A stretch of DNA of 13,076 nt from Hymenobacter sp. J193 (GCF_024700075.1 NZ_JAJONE010000005.1:1-13076); one strand, 5' to 3'. Shown: positions 1 to 7,354, numbered from the stretch's first letter. Numbers and translations are program-made. Notes: a model not told the origin generated them from the letters alone.

Positions 1-367
1 GGACAAGACCCACCCGCACATGGCCACGCCCGCAGCTTCACGACGAGCTGCGCGAGGCGCTGCGCCCCCAGGCATCGAGCTGGAGCTGACACGGCGCAAG
101 GACGGGAGCCCGGCCGGGGTGGTGTTTGCCCAGGACGGGCACCGGGTGAAGGGCAGCCAGGTGGGCCGCGCGTACAGCGCCGGCAATCTGGAGACGGGCT
201 TTGCCAAGGCCCGGGAGCTAGGCCAGGACCCGGCCCAGGCGTGGCAGCAGGTGGGCCAGGACTACGCGCTGGCCAAGCTGGCGGCCGAGTACGCCCAGGC
301 CAAAGAGCGACAGGCCCAGCAGCAGCCGAGCAAGCAGCAGTCCCGAGGCTTTGAGATGGGGGATTAA
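1..367 (+). pseudogene. Relaxase C-terminal remnant, copy A (internal deletion)
   Basis: Bases 1-22 match the catalytic-motif region of the intact relaxase (5034-5055). The sequence then jumps to the equivalent of 5312, losing 256 bp (not a multiple of three). Two more indels follow: two extra bases near 39-41 and a missing G near 70. The remaining frame encodes the relaxase tail (RRKDGSPAGVVFAQDGH to SRGFEMGD), ending at the same stop as the intact gene. The 5' end lies outside the window. Nearness to the window edge and the cluster of indels suggest a poorly assembled contig end rather than a real deletion allele, but the sequence cannot decide. Confidence 0.8.
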
Positions 368-383
368 TTTTTAGCAACGACGT

Positions 384-898
384 ATGCAAGAGCTACTTCA
401 AGACATAAACGCGCTACGGCGGGGCATCGAGGCGCTGAACAAGCGCAGCTTAGAGCAGGGCAAGCCGGTGAGCCGGGCCGAACTGGACGAGGTGCTGGCC
501 AAGGTGAAGCAGGAAGTGCGCTTTACCATCAACTACCAGGGCGTAGCGGAGGCCATCCAGCCGCACCTGGCCACGCCGGCGAAGGTGGAAAACACGCTCA
601 CCATGGGCACGGCGCAGCTGCAGCGGGTGATTGACCGGATTCCGCGCAGCGTGCCCGTGGTGGGGAAGTATGGGGCTTTACCAGTATACGGCTGGGGTTG
701 GGGGTGATTGCGTTGGTGCTATCCCTAGTCAGCCTGAGCACCTACCTCTGGCAGCAGAAAGCGGCAGCAGAGGCGCAGGTCGTGGTGCTGCAGCAGGAGC
801 AGGCCAAGAAAAAGCGGGCACTGGATTGGCTGACCAAAGGCTATTGGGACTTGAAACGGGACAATCCGAAAGTGATCAAAAAGTATTTCCCACAGTAG
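384..898 (+). CDS. Coiled-coil single-pass membrane protein, copy A (frameshifted)
   Basis: Same gene as the intact 171-aa version at 5673-6188. Here the G-run 662-665 has four Gs where copy B has five. The reading frame therefore breaks after residue ~94 and stops at ~107 aa with a nonsense tail (KYGALPVYGWGWG). The membrane segment and C-terminal coiled coil continue in the next frame to the normal stop. This copy also encodes Arg rather than Gln at residue 81 (cgg versus cag). The conserved downstream part argues that the frameshift is a homopolymer error, although copies A and C both carry it. Confidence 0.7.
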
Positions 899-1032
899 GG
901 CTTTTAGAGGTCTTCTCAGGAAACGGAGAATACAGCACGTTAAGCGCCCACAAGCCGCGTCCTGAGCACAGAGAAGGAACAGTCAACCGTTTACCTTACG
1001 TACCCTAAGCCGTCTCATTCATTCCTTGTTCT

Positions 1033-2061
1033 ATGTCCGATTCCCGTTTTTCCCGCCGTGACTGGCTCAAAACCACGGCGCTGGCCACCACGCCGCTGCT
1101 GCTAGGCCCCTTGCCCTCCTTCGCCGAAGCCCCGGCCCCCGGCAACACCCCGCCGCTGAGCGCGGCCGACATTGCCGCCATCGAGGCCGCGATGGGCAAG
1201 AAAGGGGCCTACGTTGAAGCGCAGGCCACGCACAGCACCCCGTTGCCGCGCAACGACTTGAAAGTGACCATCAAGGGGAGCCGGTGCCCATTTCCTTCGG
1301 CTTCGGCGGGTGGGTGGCCATCAAGCACACGCTCGACGGCAAATCAGCCATGCTCATGAGCGACACGGTGCTACTGCAAGAGGAAGTTAACCCGCTTATG
1401 TCGGCCGCCCTGGCCCAGGGGCTGGAAATCGGGGCCGTACACAACCAGCTTTTTTACGAAGAACCGCGCATCTTCTACATGCACATCCACGGCATGGGTG
1501 CCCCGGCCGAGCTGGCCCGCAAGTTTGCCGCCGCGCTGAAGGACTCCAAGTTGCTGCCGGCCAACCAGCCGAAGCCCAGCGGCGGCACCCCGGCCGCGCA
1601 GGCGGGCAACAACGCTACGTCGGCCCCCGGCCCGCCCACCGGCAAGGAGCTGTTTGATATTCCGGCGCTCGACAAAGTGGTGCAGTACCAGGGCACGGTG
1701 AACGGCCCCACCTACAAGTATACCGTGGGCCGGGCGGACCTGCAATCGGTGATGATGGGCACGGAAATGACCGCCGCCATTGGCCTGAACTCGTGGGCCG
1801 CGTTCGCCGGCAAGCAAGCTGACGCGCATGTGGCCGGCGACATTGCTATGCTGGAGCACGAAGTAAACCCGGTTATCAAGGCCCTGCGCGCCCACAATCT
1901 GGAGGTCGTGGCCGTGCACAACCACATGCTGTTTGACCAGCCGCGCATGATGTTCCTGCACTACTACGGCCGCGGCCCCGCCGCTGCAGCTGGCTACCGG
2001 CTTCCGTGCCGCCCTCGACCAGTTGGGCAAGGGCAAAGCGGGCATGAAGATGAAGCACTGA
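1033..2061 (+). CDS. Tat-exported DUF1259 (LppY/LpqO-like) protein, copy A (two compensating frameshifts)
   Basis: Same gene as 6323-7350. This copy is exactly 1029 nt, matching the inferred 342-aa product, but carries a missing G at 1275-1278 and an extra T at 1985. These put the middle of the protein in another frame. At the first-half His motif, where copies B and C lose a base, copy A stays in frame and reads AVHNQLFYEEPRIFYMHIHG. Copy A therefore supplies the missing base needed to rebuild the protein, although Gln replaces the second His of the expected HNH. See the copy B entry for domain details. Confidence 0.78.
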
Positions 2062-2065
2062 CGCG

Positions 2066-2103
2066 CCGGTAAATCGACCCCGTTTTTTAGGGGCCTAAAC
2101 CGG
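2066..2103. terminator. Candidate hairpin between convergent genes, copy A
   Basis: Starts a few bases after the DUF1259 stop. Outer arms CCGGT/ACCGG enclose an inner CCCC/GGGG stem with a T-rich loop (GTTTTTTAG). It lies between the plus-strand DUF1259 gene and the converging minus-strand rep operon, where a bidirectional terminator would be expected. The stem is short and interrupted, so the call is tentative. Confidence 0.35.
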
Positions 2104-2260
2104 AAAAGTACCACGCGCCGGCACCGGGGGCGGTGGGGAGCAAAACCGCACGGATTCCAAGGTCGGTCTGAGAAGCTACATTATGTTAAGGGATAAAACC
2201 GGGACGACGGACCCGGAGTAGTCCTTTCCTCCACTGCCCCCTAAATCCTACTCGGGCCAG

Positions 2261-2539
2261 CTATTCGGCTAGCGGAGCCGGCAGGGCCGGGACGAAGTCG
2301 TCAAAGACCTCATAGCTCAGGATCTGATAGCGGCGAGCGTAGGCCCGCAGGTGAATGGCGATAATCCGCTCCCTGGTGGCACGATCGGAGCCCGGGGTAT
2401 ACTCTATCACCATCATGCGCTTCTCGGCCTCCTGAGCAAGCAGAAAATGGCAGGGAATGGCTTGTTGTTCGGCCTCGGTCAGGTGCACGGCGTTTTCCGG
2501 CCGCAACACGACGAGTTCCAGGTAGATTTTTTGCCGCAT
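2261..2539 (-). CDS. Hypothetical 92-aa protein downstream of rep, copy A
   Basis: Identical in sequence to the copy at 7550-7828: a 92-aa product starting MRQKIYLELVVLRPENAVHL, 10 nt after the rep stop. I do not recognise the family. See the copy B entry for what can be seen in the protein. Confidence 0.62.
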   Translation of the reverse strand: MRQKIYLELVVLRPENAVHLTEAEQQAIPCHFLLAQEAEKRMMVIEYTPGSDRATRERIIAIHLRAYARRYQILSYEVFDDFVPALPAPLAE

Positions 2540-2549
2540 GGGAAAAGGC

Positions 2550-3499
2550 TTAGGCAGGCTTCACGACTTTGGCCGCGACCAGGCCCAGGCGCACGAGCAG
2601 CAGGCCCCCCGGATTACGAGATGCCTTGACCTTGCCCGTTTTCAGGTCGTGATTGTAGCGGTTCACTTCCGCGACGTGGGCCGCACTGGCCAGGATGGTT
2701 TGGCGGTGCTTGGCGTCGGTGATGCGCAGCTCGTCGAGGATGCGGGCGGCGTTGTCGAGGTGGCTCTGTTGGACGCCCGGCACGTCCTGAGCGGTGGCCA
2801 CTAGGTCGAAAGGAATATTGTCGGCTAAAGCTTGAGGTTTGACCTTAAACGTAATGTTTTTGAAGGTTTTACCACGCTTTTCTAACTCATAGCTAATGTG
2901 CAACTCGGTGTGCTCATTGATTTGCTTAACGGCTATGTCCAATACGCTTTTCCTGAAATCACTGGTCCTAGGCATCTTATCAATGCCTTTATCGTCAAGT
3001 AGCCCGAGCATTCTCTTAAAATCTTGAATGTCATGCTTTTTGGTTTCGCCTAAGTCCTTCCACTGGCTACAAATCGGATAAATCCGCTTAGCATATTTGC
3101 TAGTGAGGCGTAGTGCCGATGCTAGGCCATAGCTGGTGAAATTGCTTTGAAGCTCAAATAGATAAGGGATAATTTTGTCAGAAAGTGAGACTTCTATGAT
3201 GCCTAATCCTTTGAGGTACTCCACGCTGCGGAACATCCAGAGCTGCACATGACGCTCTGGAGTTTCTACCTCAAACATTCGAGAGCCCATATCCTCAGTG
3301 GCTTTCCGCAGATAAGCCAAATCATATTTTTGCCAGTTAAAGCCGATAACTCCTTAATATTTAGCTCATAAGTGTCAGACTTCTGGTCCTTACGCAGCTT
3401 TGAAACCAAGAAGAAGAATAAGTCAAGCTGTAATTCAGTGTACTCATAGCGAGCATTCGTCAGAGCATTGTGTTGCCGGATTTCTAATTCTTTGCTCAT
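2550..3499 (-). CDS. Rep_3-family replication initiator, copy A (one-base frameshift)
   Basis: Same gene and same frameshift as copy B (7839-8788). On the plus strand the T-run 3327-3331 has five Ts. One more would join the N-terminal frame (MSKELEIRQHN to ALTGK) to the main frame (YDLAYLRKATEDMGSRMFEVE) and give a 316-aa initiator. It is read away from the iterons at 3569-3690, the usual arrangement for an iteron plasmid. Copies A and B show no other difference in the gene, so the frameshift is either real or a systematic homopolymer error. Confidence 0.85.
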
Positions 3500-3526
3500 G
3501 GTGCTTATTCATTGATTTCGAGCGTA

Positions 3527-3547
3527 ATTATACGCGGAAAACGGGTT
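3527..3547 (-). promoter_or_regulatory. Candidate rep promoter/operator with inverted half-iteron, copy A
   Basis: In the rep leader, read on the minus strand, there is a TATAAT (3532-3527) about 28 nt upstream of the ATG. Next to it is AACCCGTTTT (3547-3538), the iteron core in inverted orientation relative to the array. Inverted iteron halves at the rep promoter are known from other Rep_3-type plasmids, where Rep dimers bind them to repress rep. Members of the Bacteroidota often do not use sigma70-like promoters, so the -10 assignment is weak and the half-site is the firmer observation. Confidence 0.4.
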
Positions 3548-3568
3548 ATAAAAACAAATATCACTTTT

Positions 3569-3690
3569 AAAACCCGTTTGAGACCCATTAAAACCCGTTT
3601 TCAAACCCATTAAAACCCGTTTGAGACCCATTAAAACCCGTTTGAGACCCATTAAAACCCGTTTGAGACCCATTAAAACCCGTTTTCAAT
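3569..3690. repeat. Iteron array (replication origin), copy A
   Basis: Five complete tandem repeats and one partial, directly upstream of rep. Four are 21 bp, starting AAAACCCGTTTGAG and ending ACCCATT (3569-3589, 3612-3632, 3633-3653, 3654-3674). The second (3590-3611) is a 22-bp variant with GTTTTCAAACCC in the middle. The sixth (from 3675) begins AAAACCCGTTTTCAA and runs into TTGGGTT, an inverted half-site. The repeats abut without spacers and have a two-turn period, as expected for sites bound by a Rep_3 initiator on one face of the helix. Confidence 0.88.
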
Positions 3691-3753
3691 TGGGTTAACA
3701 GACTAAAAATTAGCGCGTTATGAAGCCCTCAAATAGAACAAAGCTTTACAAAT

Positions 3754-3767
3754 ACACCAATTGGTGT
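3754..3767. repeat. 14-bp perfect palindrome, copy A
   Basis: ACACCAATTGGTGT is a perfect palindrome about 65 bp beyond the iterons in AT-rich DNA. It has the size and symmetry of a site for a dimeric DNA-binding protein. No partner gene can be assigned. Confidence 0.5.
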
Positions 3768-3866
3768 TCGCGCGAGAAAAAAAAGCTTTTAGGGACTGGT
3801 CAGGGGTACAACGGCGCGAGCCAAACAAAAACAGCAAAGTCCTAGAAGCCAGTGACTTGCGCGCAT

Positions 3867-3906
3867 TTTATAAACTATATATTATTGGTAATCAATAGTT
3901 TATAAA
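3867..3906. repeat. AT-rich 12-bp inverted repeat, copy A
   Basis: Arms TTTATAAACTAT (3867-3878) and ATAGTTTATAAA (3895-3906) are perfect reverse complements separated by 16 AT-rich bases. It could be part of the origin's unwinding region, a partition or control site, or a cruciform. It lacks the GC stem and T-tract of a normal terminator. Confidence 0.55.
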
Positions 3907-4238
3907 CCTTATTGTTGAGCTTATGTACTGCTTTGAACTTGGGAATGCTACGGCCACGGAAACGGAAGCAGCTGAGGAAGCGGGCGGAGTTAGGAACAAA
4001 AGGGGAAGACGACAGCACCGGGACCGGGGACACATTAGCAGGTGGGATGGTGGCCAGGTGGTGCAACTGGTGGCCAGGGCGAGGTGGCCAAGTTGCCGGC
4101 AAGGGGAACACTAGGAGCAGCCGGTAGAAGGCAGCAGAAGGGGCACAGAGAAAAGACAGGGCCAGGGGTTGCGCGTGCGTGTGGGGAGCCGTACCTTGTG
4201 GGCTGTTCTGGAATCGTTCAACGGTTTTCGCAAGATGT
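3907..4238. other. Gene-free purine-rich stretch between origin and oriT candidate, copy A
   Basis: No convincing gene is seen. The plus strand is strongly rich in G and A from about 3940 to 4190. Three direct copies of GGTGGCCA start at 4049, 4069 and 4083. Open frames here have no recognisable protein character, with runs of Pro, Ser, His and Arg from the skewed composition. The region could hold relaxosome binding sites, an untranslated RNA or a mobC leader, but nothing in it allows a firm assignment. Confidence 0.4.
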
Positions 4239-4273
4239 GTTTCCTGAATCGCGCTTCGCGCAATCCAGGAAAC
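4239..4273 (+). other. Candidate oriT hairpin upstream of mobC, copy A
   Basis: A 16-nt arm GTTTCCTGAATCGCGC (4239-4254), loop TTC, and arm GCGCAATCCAGGAAAC (4258-4273) pair with two mismatches. It sits 48 bp before the mobC start, where transfer origins of small mobilizable plasmids with MobC-relaxase operons usually lie. A nic site would be expected just beside it, perhaps in 4274-4315. I cannot identify the nick position. A small CCCC-TTC-GGGG hairpin (4303-4313) lies between it and the mobC start. Confidence 0.5.
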
Positions 4274-4321
4274 CCGTTCGCCCGTTGGGCTCACTACACT
4301 TGCCCCTTCGGGGACCTACCT

Positions 4322-4714
4322 ATGGCCGACCTATCCGCCCCTGATTCACCTCCCCACCGCCCCCGAAAAGGAGGCCGGAAGGCTAGCCCACTAGCCGAAA
4401 AACAGCGCCACGTCGTGAGCGTTCGGCTGACCGACGCCGAGCACGAGCGCCTGACCCAGGAAGCCGAACGGTACCAGCTGAGCCAGGGCGAAGTGCTGCG
4501 GTCGGTGTGGCGGAAACAGAACACGGCCACGAAACTGCAGGCCCCGCCGACCCCGGAGGAAGCGCGGCAGCTGGCGCAGCTGGCCGGCATGGCGGCGAAC
4601 CTGAACCAGCTCACCAAGCTGGCCCACTTGGGCCAAGACCAGCGGACCGGAGCCACAACGGTACTCGGGCAGATGCACCACTTGTTGAAGCGGCTCACGG
4701 GCGAGGCGGTATGA
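4322..4714 (+). CDS. mobC: Mobilization accessory protein MobC
   Basis: 130-aa DNA-binding accessory protein of the relaxosome, expected to bind near oriT and help the relaxase open the strands. Residues ~30-63 (HVVSVRLTDAEHERLTQEA to VLRSVW) look like a ribbon-helix-helix fold. Residues ~87-104 (LAGMAANLNQLTKLAHLG) match the conserved NLNQ helix of the MobC family (Pfam PF05713). The basic N-terminus (HRPRKGGRK) suits DNA contact. I chose the ATG at 4322 because the frame upstream runs through the oriT hairpin and is not protein-like. The stop overlaps the relaxase start by ATGA, so the two are probably translationally coupled. This copy encodes His102; copy C encodes Gln. Confidence 0.88.
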   Translation: MADLSAPDSPPHRPRKGGRKASPLAEKQRHVVSVRLTDAEHERLTQEAERYQLSQGEVLRSVWRKQNTATKLQAPPTPEEARQLAQLAGMAANLNQLTKLAHLGQDQRTGATTVLGQMHHLLKRLTGEAV

Positions 4715-5655
4715 TTGGCAAGGTGAAGGTGAACCAGTCGTTCGGGGCCATGTGCCGGTACGTGCTGCAGGAGCAGGCCCCCGGCAAAGGAGCCGAGGTG
4801 CTGGCCGCGCACGGGGTGCGCACGGACAGCGCCGAGCATATGGCGGCAGACTTCGACGCGGTGCGGGCCATGCGGCCCGGATTAGGGAAGGCAGTACTGC
4901 ATGTCGCGCTGGCCTTTCCGGTCGAGGAAAAGGAGAAGCTGACCAATGAGGTGATGGGCCGCATTGCCCAGGACTACCTAAAGGGGCTGAACATCGACCC
5001 GGAGAACACGCAATGGGCCGTGGTGCGGCACCAGGACAAGACCCACCCGCACATGCACCTGGTGGTGAACCGGGTGGATTTGGACGGGCAGACGGTGAGC
5101 GACCAGTTTATTCGCTCCCGCAGCGTGGACGTGTGCAAGGGTATCGAGCAGGAGTATGGGCTGATCGTGGCCGACCAGGTAGGCCGCAAGCAGGCCCGCG
5201 AAATCGGCCCGACCCCGGCCCAGGCGAAAGCCACGACCCCGAAAGAGGAACAGTCGGCCGAGTGGAGCCGCGCCCGCCAGGACATCGGCCGCGCCCTGAG
5301 CTACACAGCTGGCCACGCCCGCAGCTTCGACGAGCTGCGCGAGGCGCTGCGCCCCCGAGGCATCGAGCTGGAGCTGACACGGCGCAAGGACGGGAGCCCG
5401 GCCGGGGTGGTGTTTGCCCAGGACGGGCACCGGGTGAAGGGCAGCCAGGTGGGCCGCGCGTACAGCGCCGGCAATCTGGAGACGGGCTTTGCCAAGGCCC
5501 GGGAGCTAGGCCAGGACCCGGCCCAGGCGTGGCAGCAGGTGGGCCAGGACTACGCGCTGGCCAAGCTGGCGGCCGAGTACGCCCAGGCCAAAGAGCGACA
5601 GGCCCAGCAGCAGCCGAGCAAGCAGCAGTCCCGAGGCTTTGAGATGGGGGATTAA
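4711..5655 (+). CDS. Relaxase / mobilization nuclease (MobA/VirD2-like), intact copy
   Basis: 314-aa relaxase that would nick oriT and stay covalently bound to the transferred strand. It belongs to the PF03432 type as found in the Bacteroidota. The N-terminus SFGAMCRYVLQ offers Tyr17 as the likely nucleophile. LHVALAFP (63-70) precedes the metal-binding motif H107-x-D109 then H112-P-H114-M-H116-LVVN120-R (motif III). The tail (~205-314) is a basic, Gln/Ala-rich helical region without a recognised domain, and no primase or helicase fusion is present. The ATG at 4711 is set by the ATGA overlap with mobC and the conserved N-terminus; the open frame extends upstream but only shadows mobC. This is the only intact copy. 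No coupling protein or type IV secretion genes are present, so transfer would need a helper. Confidence 0.92.
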   Translation: MIGKVKVNQSFGAMCRYVLQEQAPGKGAEVLAAHGVRTDSAEHMAADFDAVRAMRPGLGKAVLHVALAFPVEEKEKLTNEVMGRIAQDYLKGLNIDPENTQWAVVRHQDKTHPHMHLVVNRVDLDGQTVSDQFIRSRSVDVCKGIEQEYGLIVADQVGRKQAREIGPTPAQAKATTPKEEQSAEWSRARQDIGRALSYTAGHARSFDELREALRPRGIELELTRRKDGSPAGVVFAQDGHRVKGSQVGRAYSAGNLETGFAKARELGQDPAQAWQQVGQDYALAKLAAEYAQAKERQAQQQPSKQQSRGFEMGD

Positions 5656-5672
5656 TTTTTTAGCAACGACGT

Positions 5673-6188
5673 ATGCAAGAGCTACTTCAAGACATAAACG
5701 CGCTACGGCGGGGCATCGAGGCGCTGAACAAGCGCAGCTTAGAGCAGGGCAAGCCGGTGAGCCGGGCCGAACTGGACGAGGTGCTGGCCAAGGTGAAGCA
5801 GGAAGTGCGCTTTACCATCAACTACCAGGGCGTAGCGGAGGCCATCCAGCCGCACCTGGCCACGCCGGCGAAGGTGGAAAACACGCTCACCATGGGCACG
5901 GCGCAGCTGCAGCAGGTGATTGACCGGATTCCGCGCAGCGTGCCCGTGGTGGGGGAAGTATGGGGCTTTACCAGTATACGGCTGGGGTTGGGGGTGATTG
6001 CGTTGGTGCTATCCCTAGTCAGCCTGAGCACCTACCTCTGGCAGCAGAAAGCGGCAGCAGAGGCGCAGGTCGTGGTGCTGCAGCAGGAGCAGGCCAAGAA
6101 AAAGCGGGCACTGGATTGGCTGACCAAAGGCTATTGGGACTTGAAACGGGACAATCCGAAAGTGATCAAAAAGTATTTCCCACAGTAG
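5673..6188 (+). CDS. Coiled-coil single-pass membrane protein in the mob operon, intact copy
   Basis: 171 aa, starting 17 nt after the relaxase stop on the same strand, so probably the third gene of the mob operon. Residues 1-85 are mostly charged and helical. Residues ~101-123 (SIRLGLGVIALVLSLVSLSTYLW) form one clear membrane segment. Residues ~124-147 (QQKAAAEAQVVVLQQEQAKKK) look like a short coiled coil, followed by a basic, aromatic tail ending VIKKYFPQ. There is no signal peptide or catalytic motif. I do not recognise a named family. Its position suggests a membrane-anchored mobilization accessory, perhaps linking the relaxosome to a helper's transfer channel, but this is inference. Only this copy has five Gs at 5951-5955 and an open frame throughout. 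Confidence 0.78.
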   Translation: MQELLQDINALRRGIEALNKRSLEQGKPVSRAELDEVLAKVKQEVRFTINYQGVAEAIQPHLATPAKVENTLTMGTAQLQQVIDRIPRSVPVVGEVWGFTSIRLGLGVIALVLSLVSLSTYLWQQKAAAEAQVVVLQQEQAKKKRALDWLTKGYWDLKRDNPKVIKKYFPQ

Positions 6189-6322
6189 GGCTTTTAGAGG
6201 TCTTCTCAGGAAACGGAGAATACAGCACGTTAAGCGCCCACAAGCCGCGTCCTGAGCACAGAGAAGGAACAGTCAACCGTTTACCTTACGTACCCTAAGC
6301 CGTCTCATTCATTCCTTGTTCT

Positions 6323-7350
6323 ATGTCCGATTCCCGTTTTTCCCGCCGTGACTGGCTCAAAACCACGGCGCTGGCCACCACGCCGCTGCTGCTAGGCCCC
6401 TTGCCCTCCTTCGCCGAAGCCCCGGCCCCCGGCAACACCCCGCCGCTGAGCGCGGCCGACATTGCCGCCATCGAGGCCGCGATGGGCAAGAAAGGGGCCT
6501 ACGTTGAAGCGCAGGCCACGCACAGCACCCCGTTGCCGCGCAACGACTTGAAAGTGACCATCAAGGGGGAGCCGGTGCCCATTTCCTTCGGCTTCGGCGG
6601 GTGGGTGGCCATCAAGCACACGCTCGACGGCAAATCAGCCATGCTCATGAGCGACACGGTGCTACTGCAAGAGGAAGTTAACCCGCTTATGTCGGCCGCC
6701 CTGGCCCAGGGGCTGGAAATCGGGGCCGTACACAACCACTTTTTTACGAAGAACCGCGCATCTTCTACATGCACATCCACGGCATGGGTGCCCCGGCCGA
6801 GCTGGCCCGCAAGTTTGCCGCCGCGCTGAAGGACTCCAAGTTGCTGCCGGCCAACCAGCCGAAGCCCAGCGGCGGCACCCCGGCCGCGCAGGCGGGCAAC
6901 AACGCTACGTCGGCCCCCGGCCCGCCCACCGGCAAGGAGCTGTTTGATATTCCGGCGCTCGACAAAGTGGTGCAGTACCAGGGCACGGTGAACGGCCCCA
7001 CCTACAAGTATACCGTGGGCCGGGCGGACCTGCAATCGGTGATGATGGGCACGGAAATGACCGCCGCCATTGGCCTGAACTCGTGGGCCGCGTTCGCCGG
7101 CAAGCAAGCTGACGCGCATGTGGCCGGCGACATTGCTATGCTGGAGCACGAAGTAAACCCGGTTATCAAGGCCCTGCGCGCCCACAATCTGGAGGTCGTG
7201 GCCGTGCACAACCACATGCTGTTTGACCAGCCGCGCATGATGTTCCTGCACTACTACGGCCGCGGCCCCGCCGCGCAGCTGGCTACCGGCTTCCGTGCCG
7301 CCCTCGACCAGTTGGGCAAGGGCAAAGCGGGCATGAAGATGAAGCACTGA
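6323..7350 (+). CDS. Tat-exported DUF1259 (LppY/LpqO-like) protein, copy B (one-base frameshift)
   Basis: One restored base gives a 342-aa protein. The N-terminus SRRDWLK (7-13) is a twin-arginine motif followed by a hydrophobic stretch and a likely cleavage site near SFA-EA (29-33), so export by Tat is expected. The mature part has two similar halves typical of DUF1259 (PF07485; mycobacterial LppY and LpqO): half 1 ~42-170 with EVNP, AVHNH and MHIHG; half 2 ~205-330 with EVNP, AVHNH and FLHYYG. A Pro/Gly/Ala-rich linker (~172-205) joins them. The biochemical function of this family is not known to me; paired His motifs hint at metal or ligand binding. As given, the frame breaks at the T-run 6740-6745, where HNHLFYEEP would need one more C before it. 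The gene has its own ~135-bp upstream gap and is not an obvious part of the mob operon. It is probably plasmid cargo. Confidence 0.86.
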
Positions 7351-7354
7351 CGCG

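Larger units (their letters stand above)
1..5033. repeat. Tandem plasmid unit, copy A
   Basis: First of three head-to-tail copies of a ~5.29 kb unit. Its first 22 bases match 5034-5055, the start of copy B. The order is relaxase tail, membrane protein, DUF1259 gene, small ORF, rep, iterons, oriT region, mobC, relaxase 5' part. It is 5033 bp because 256 bp matching 5056-5311 are absent after base 22; adding these back gives 5289 bp, against 5288 bp for copy B. Small indels relative to copies B and C are concentrated in homopolymers. Probably one lap of a circular plasmid rather than a genomic tandem array. Confidence 0.93.

Noticed and set aside
2351..2804. Plus-strand open frames opposite rep and the 92-aa gene
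   Set aside because: They are antisense shadows in GC-rich DNA; the minus-strand frames have Rep_3 motifs and operon-like spacing.
3569..3690. Short regular repeats suggesting a CRISPR array
   Set aside because: The 21-22 bp repeats abut with no unique spacers, lie directly upstream of a Rep_3 gene and there are no cas genes. They are iterons.
3541..3690. Telomere-like CCC-rich repeats pointing to a linear plasmid end
   Set aside because: The array is internal, followed by more plasmid sequence in each lap, and its 21-bp period and location by rep fit iterons.
3875..4294. 139-aa minus-strand open frame across the gene-free region
   Set aside because: It is rich in Pro, Ser, His and Ala from composition bias, has no recognisable domain, and runs through the oriT hairpin and the purine-rich stretch.
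4507..4710. 68-residue upstream extension of the relaxase frame
   Set aside because: It only shadows mobC in another frame, reads as low-complexity Ala/Gly/His, and the conserved relaxase N-terminus starts at the ATG overlapping the mobC stop.
6499..7347. 282-aa minus-strand open frame opposite the DUF1259 gene
   Set aside because: It is a GC-rich antisense shadow of a gene whose plus-strand product has a Tat signal and a known domain; the antisense protein has no family-like features.
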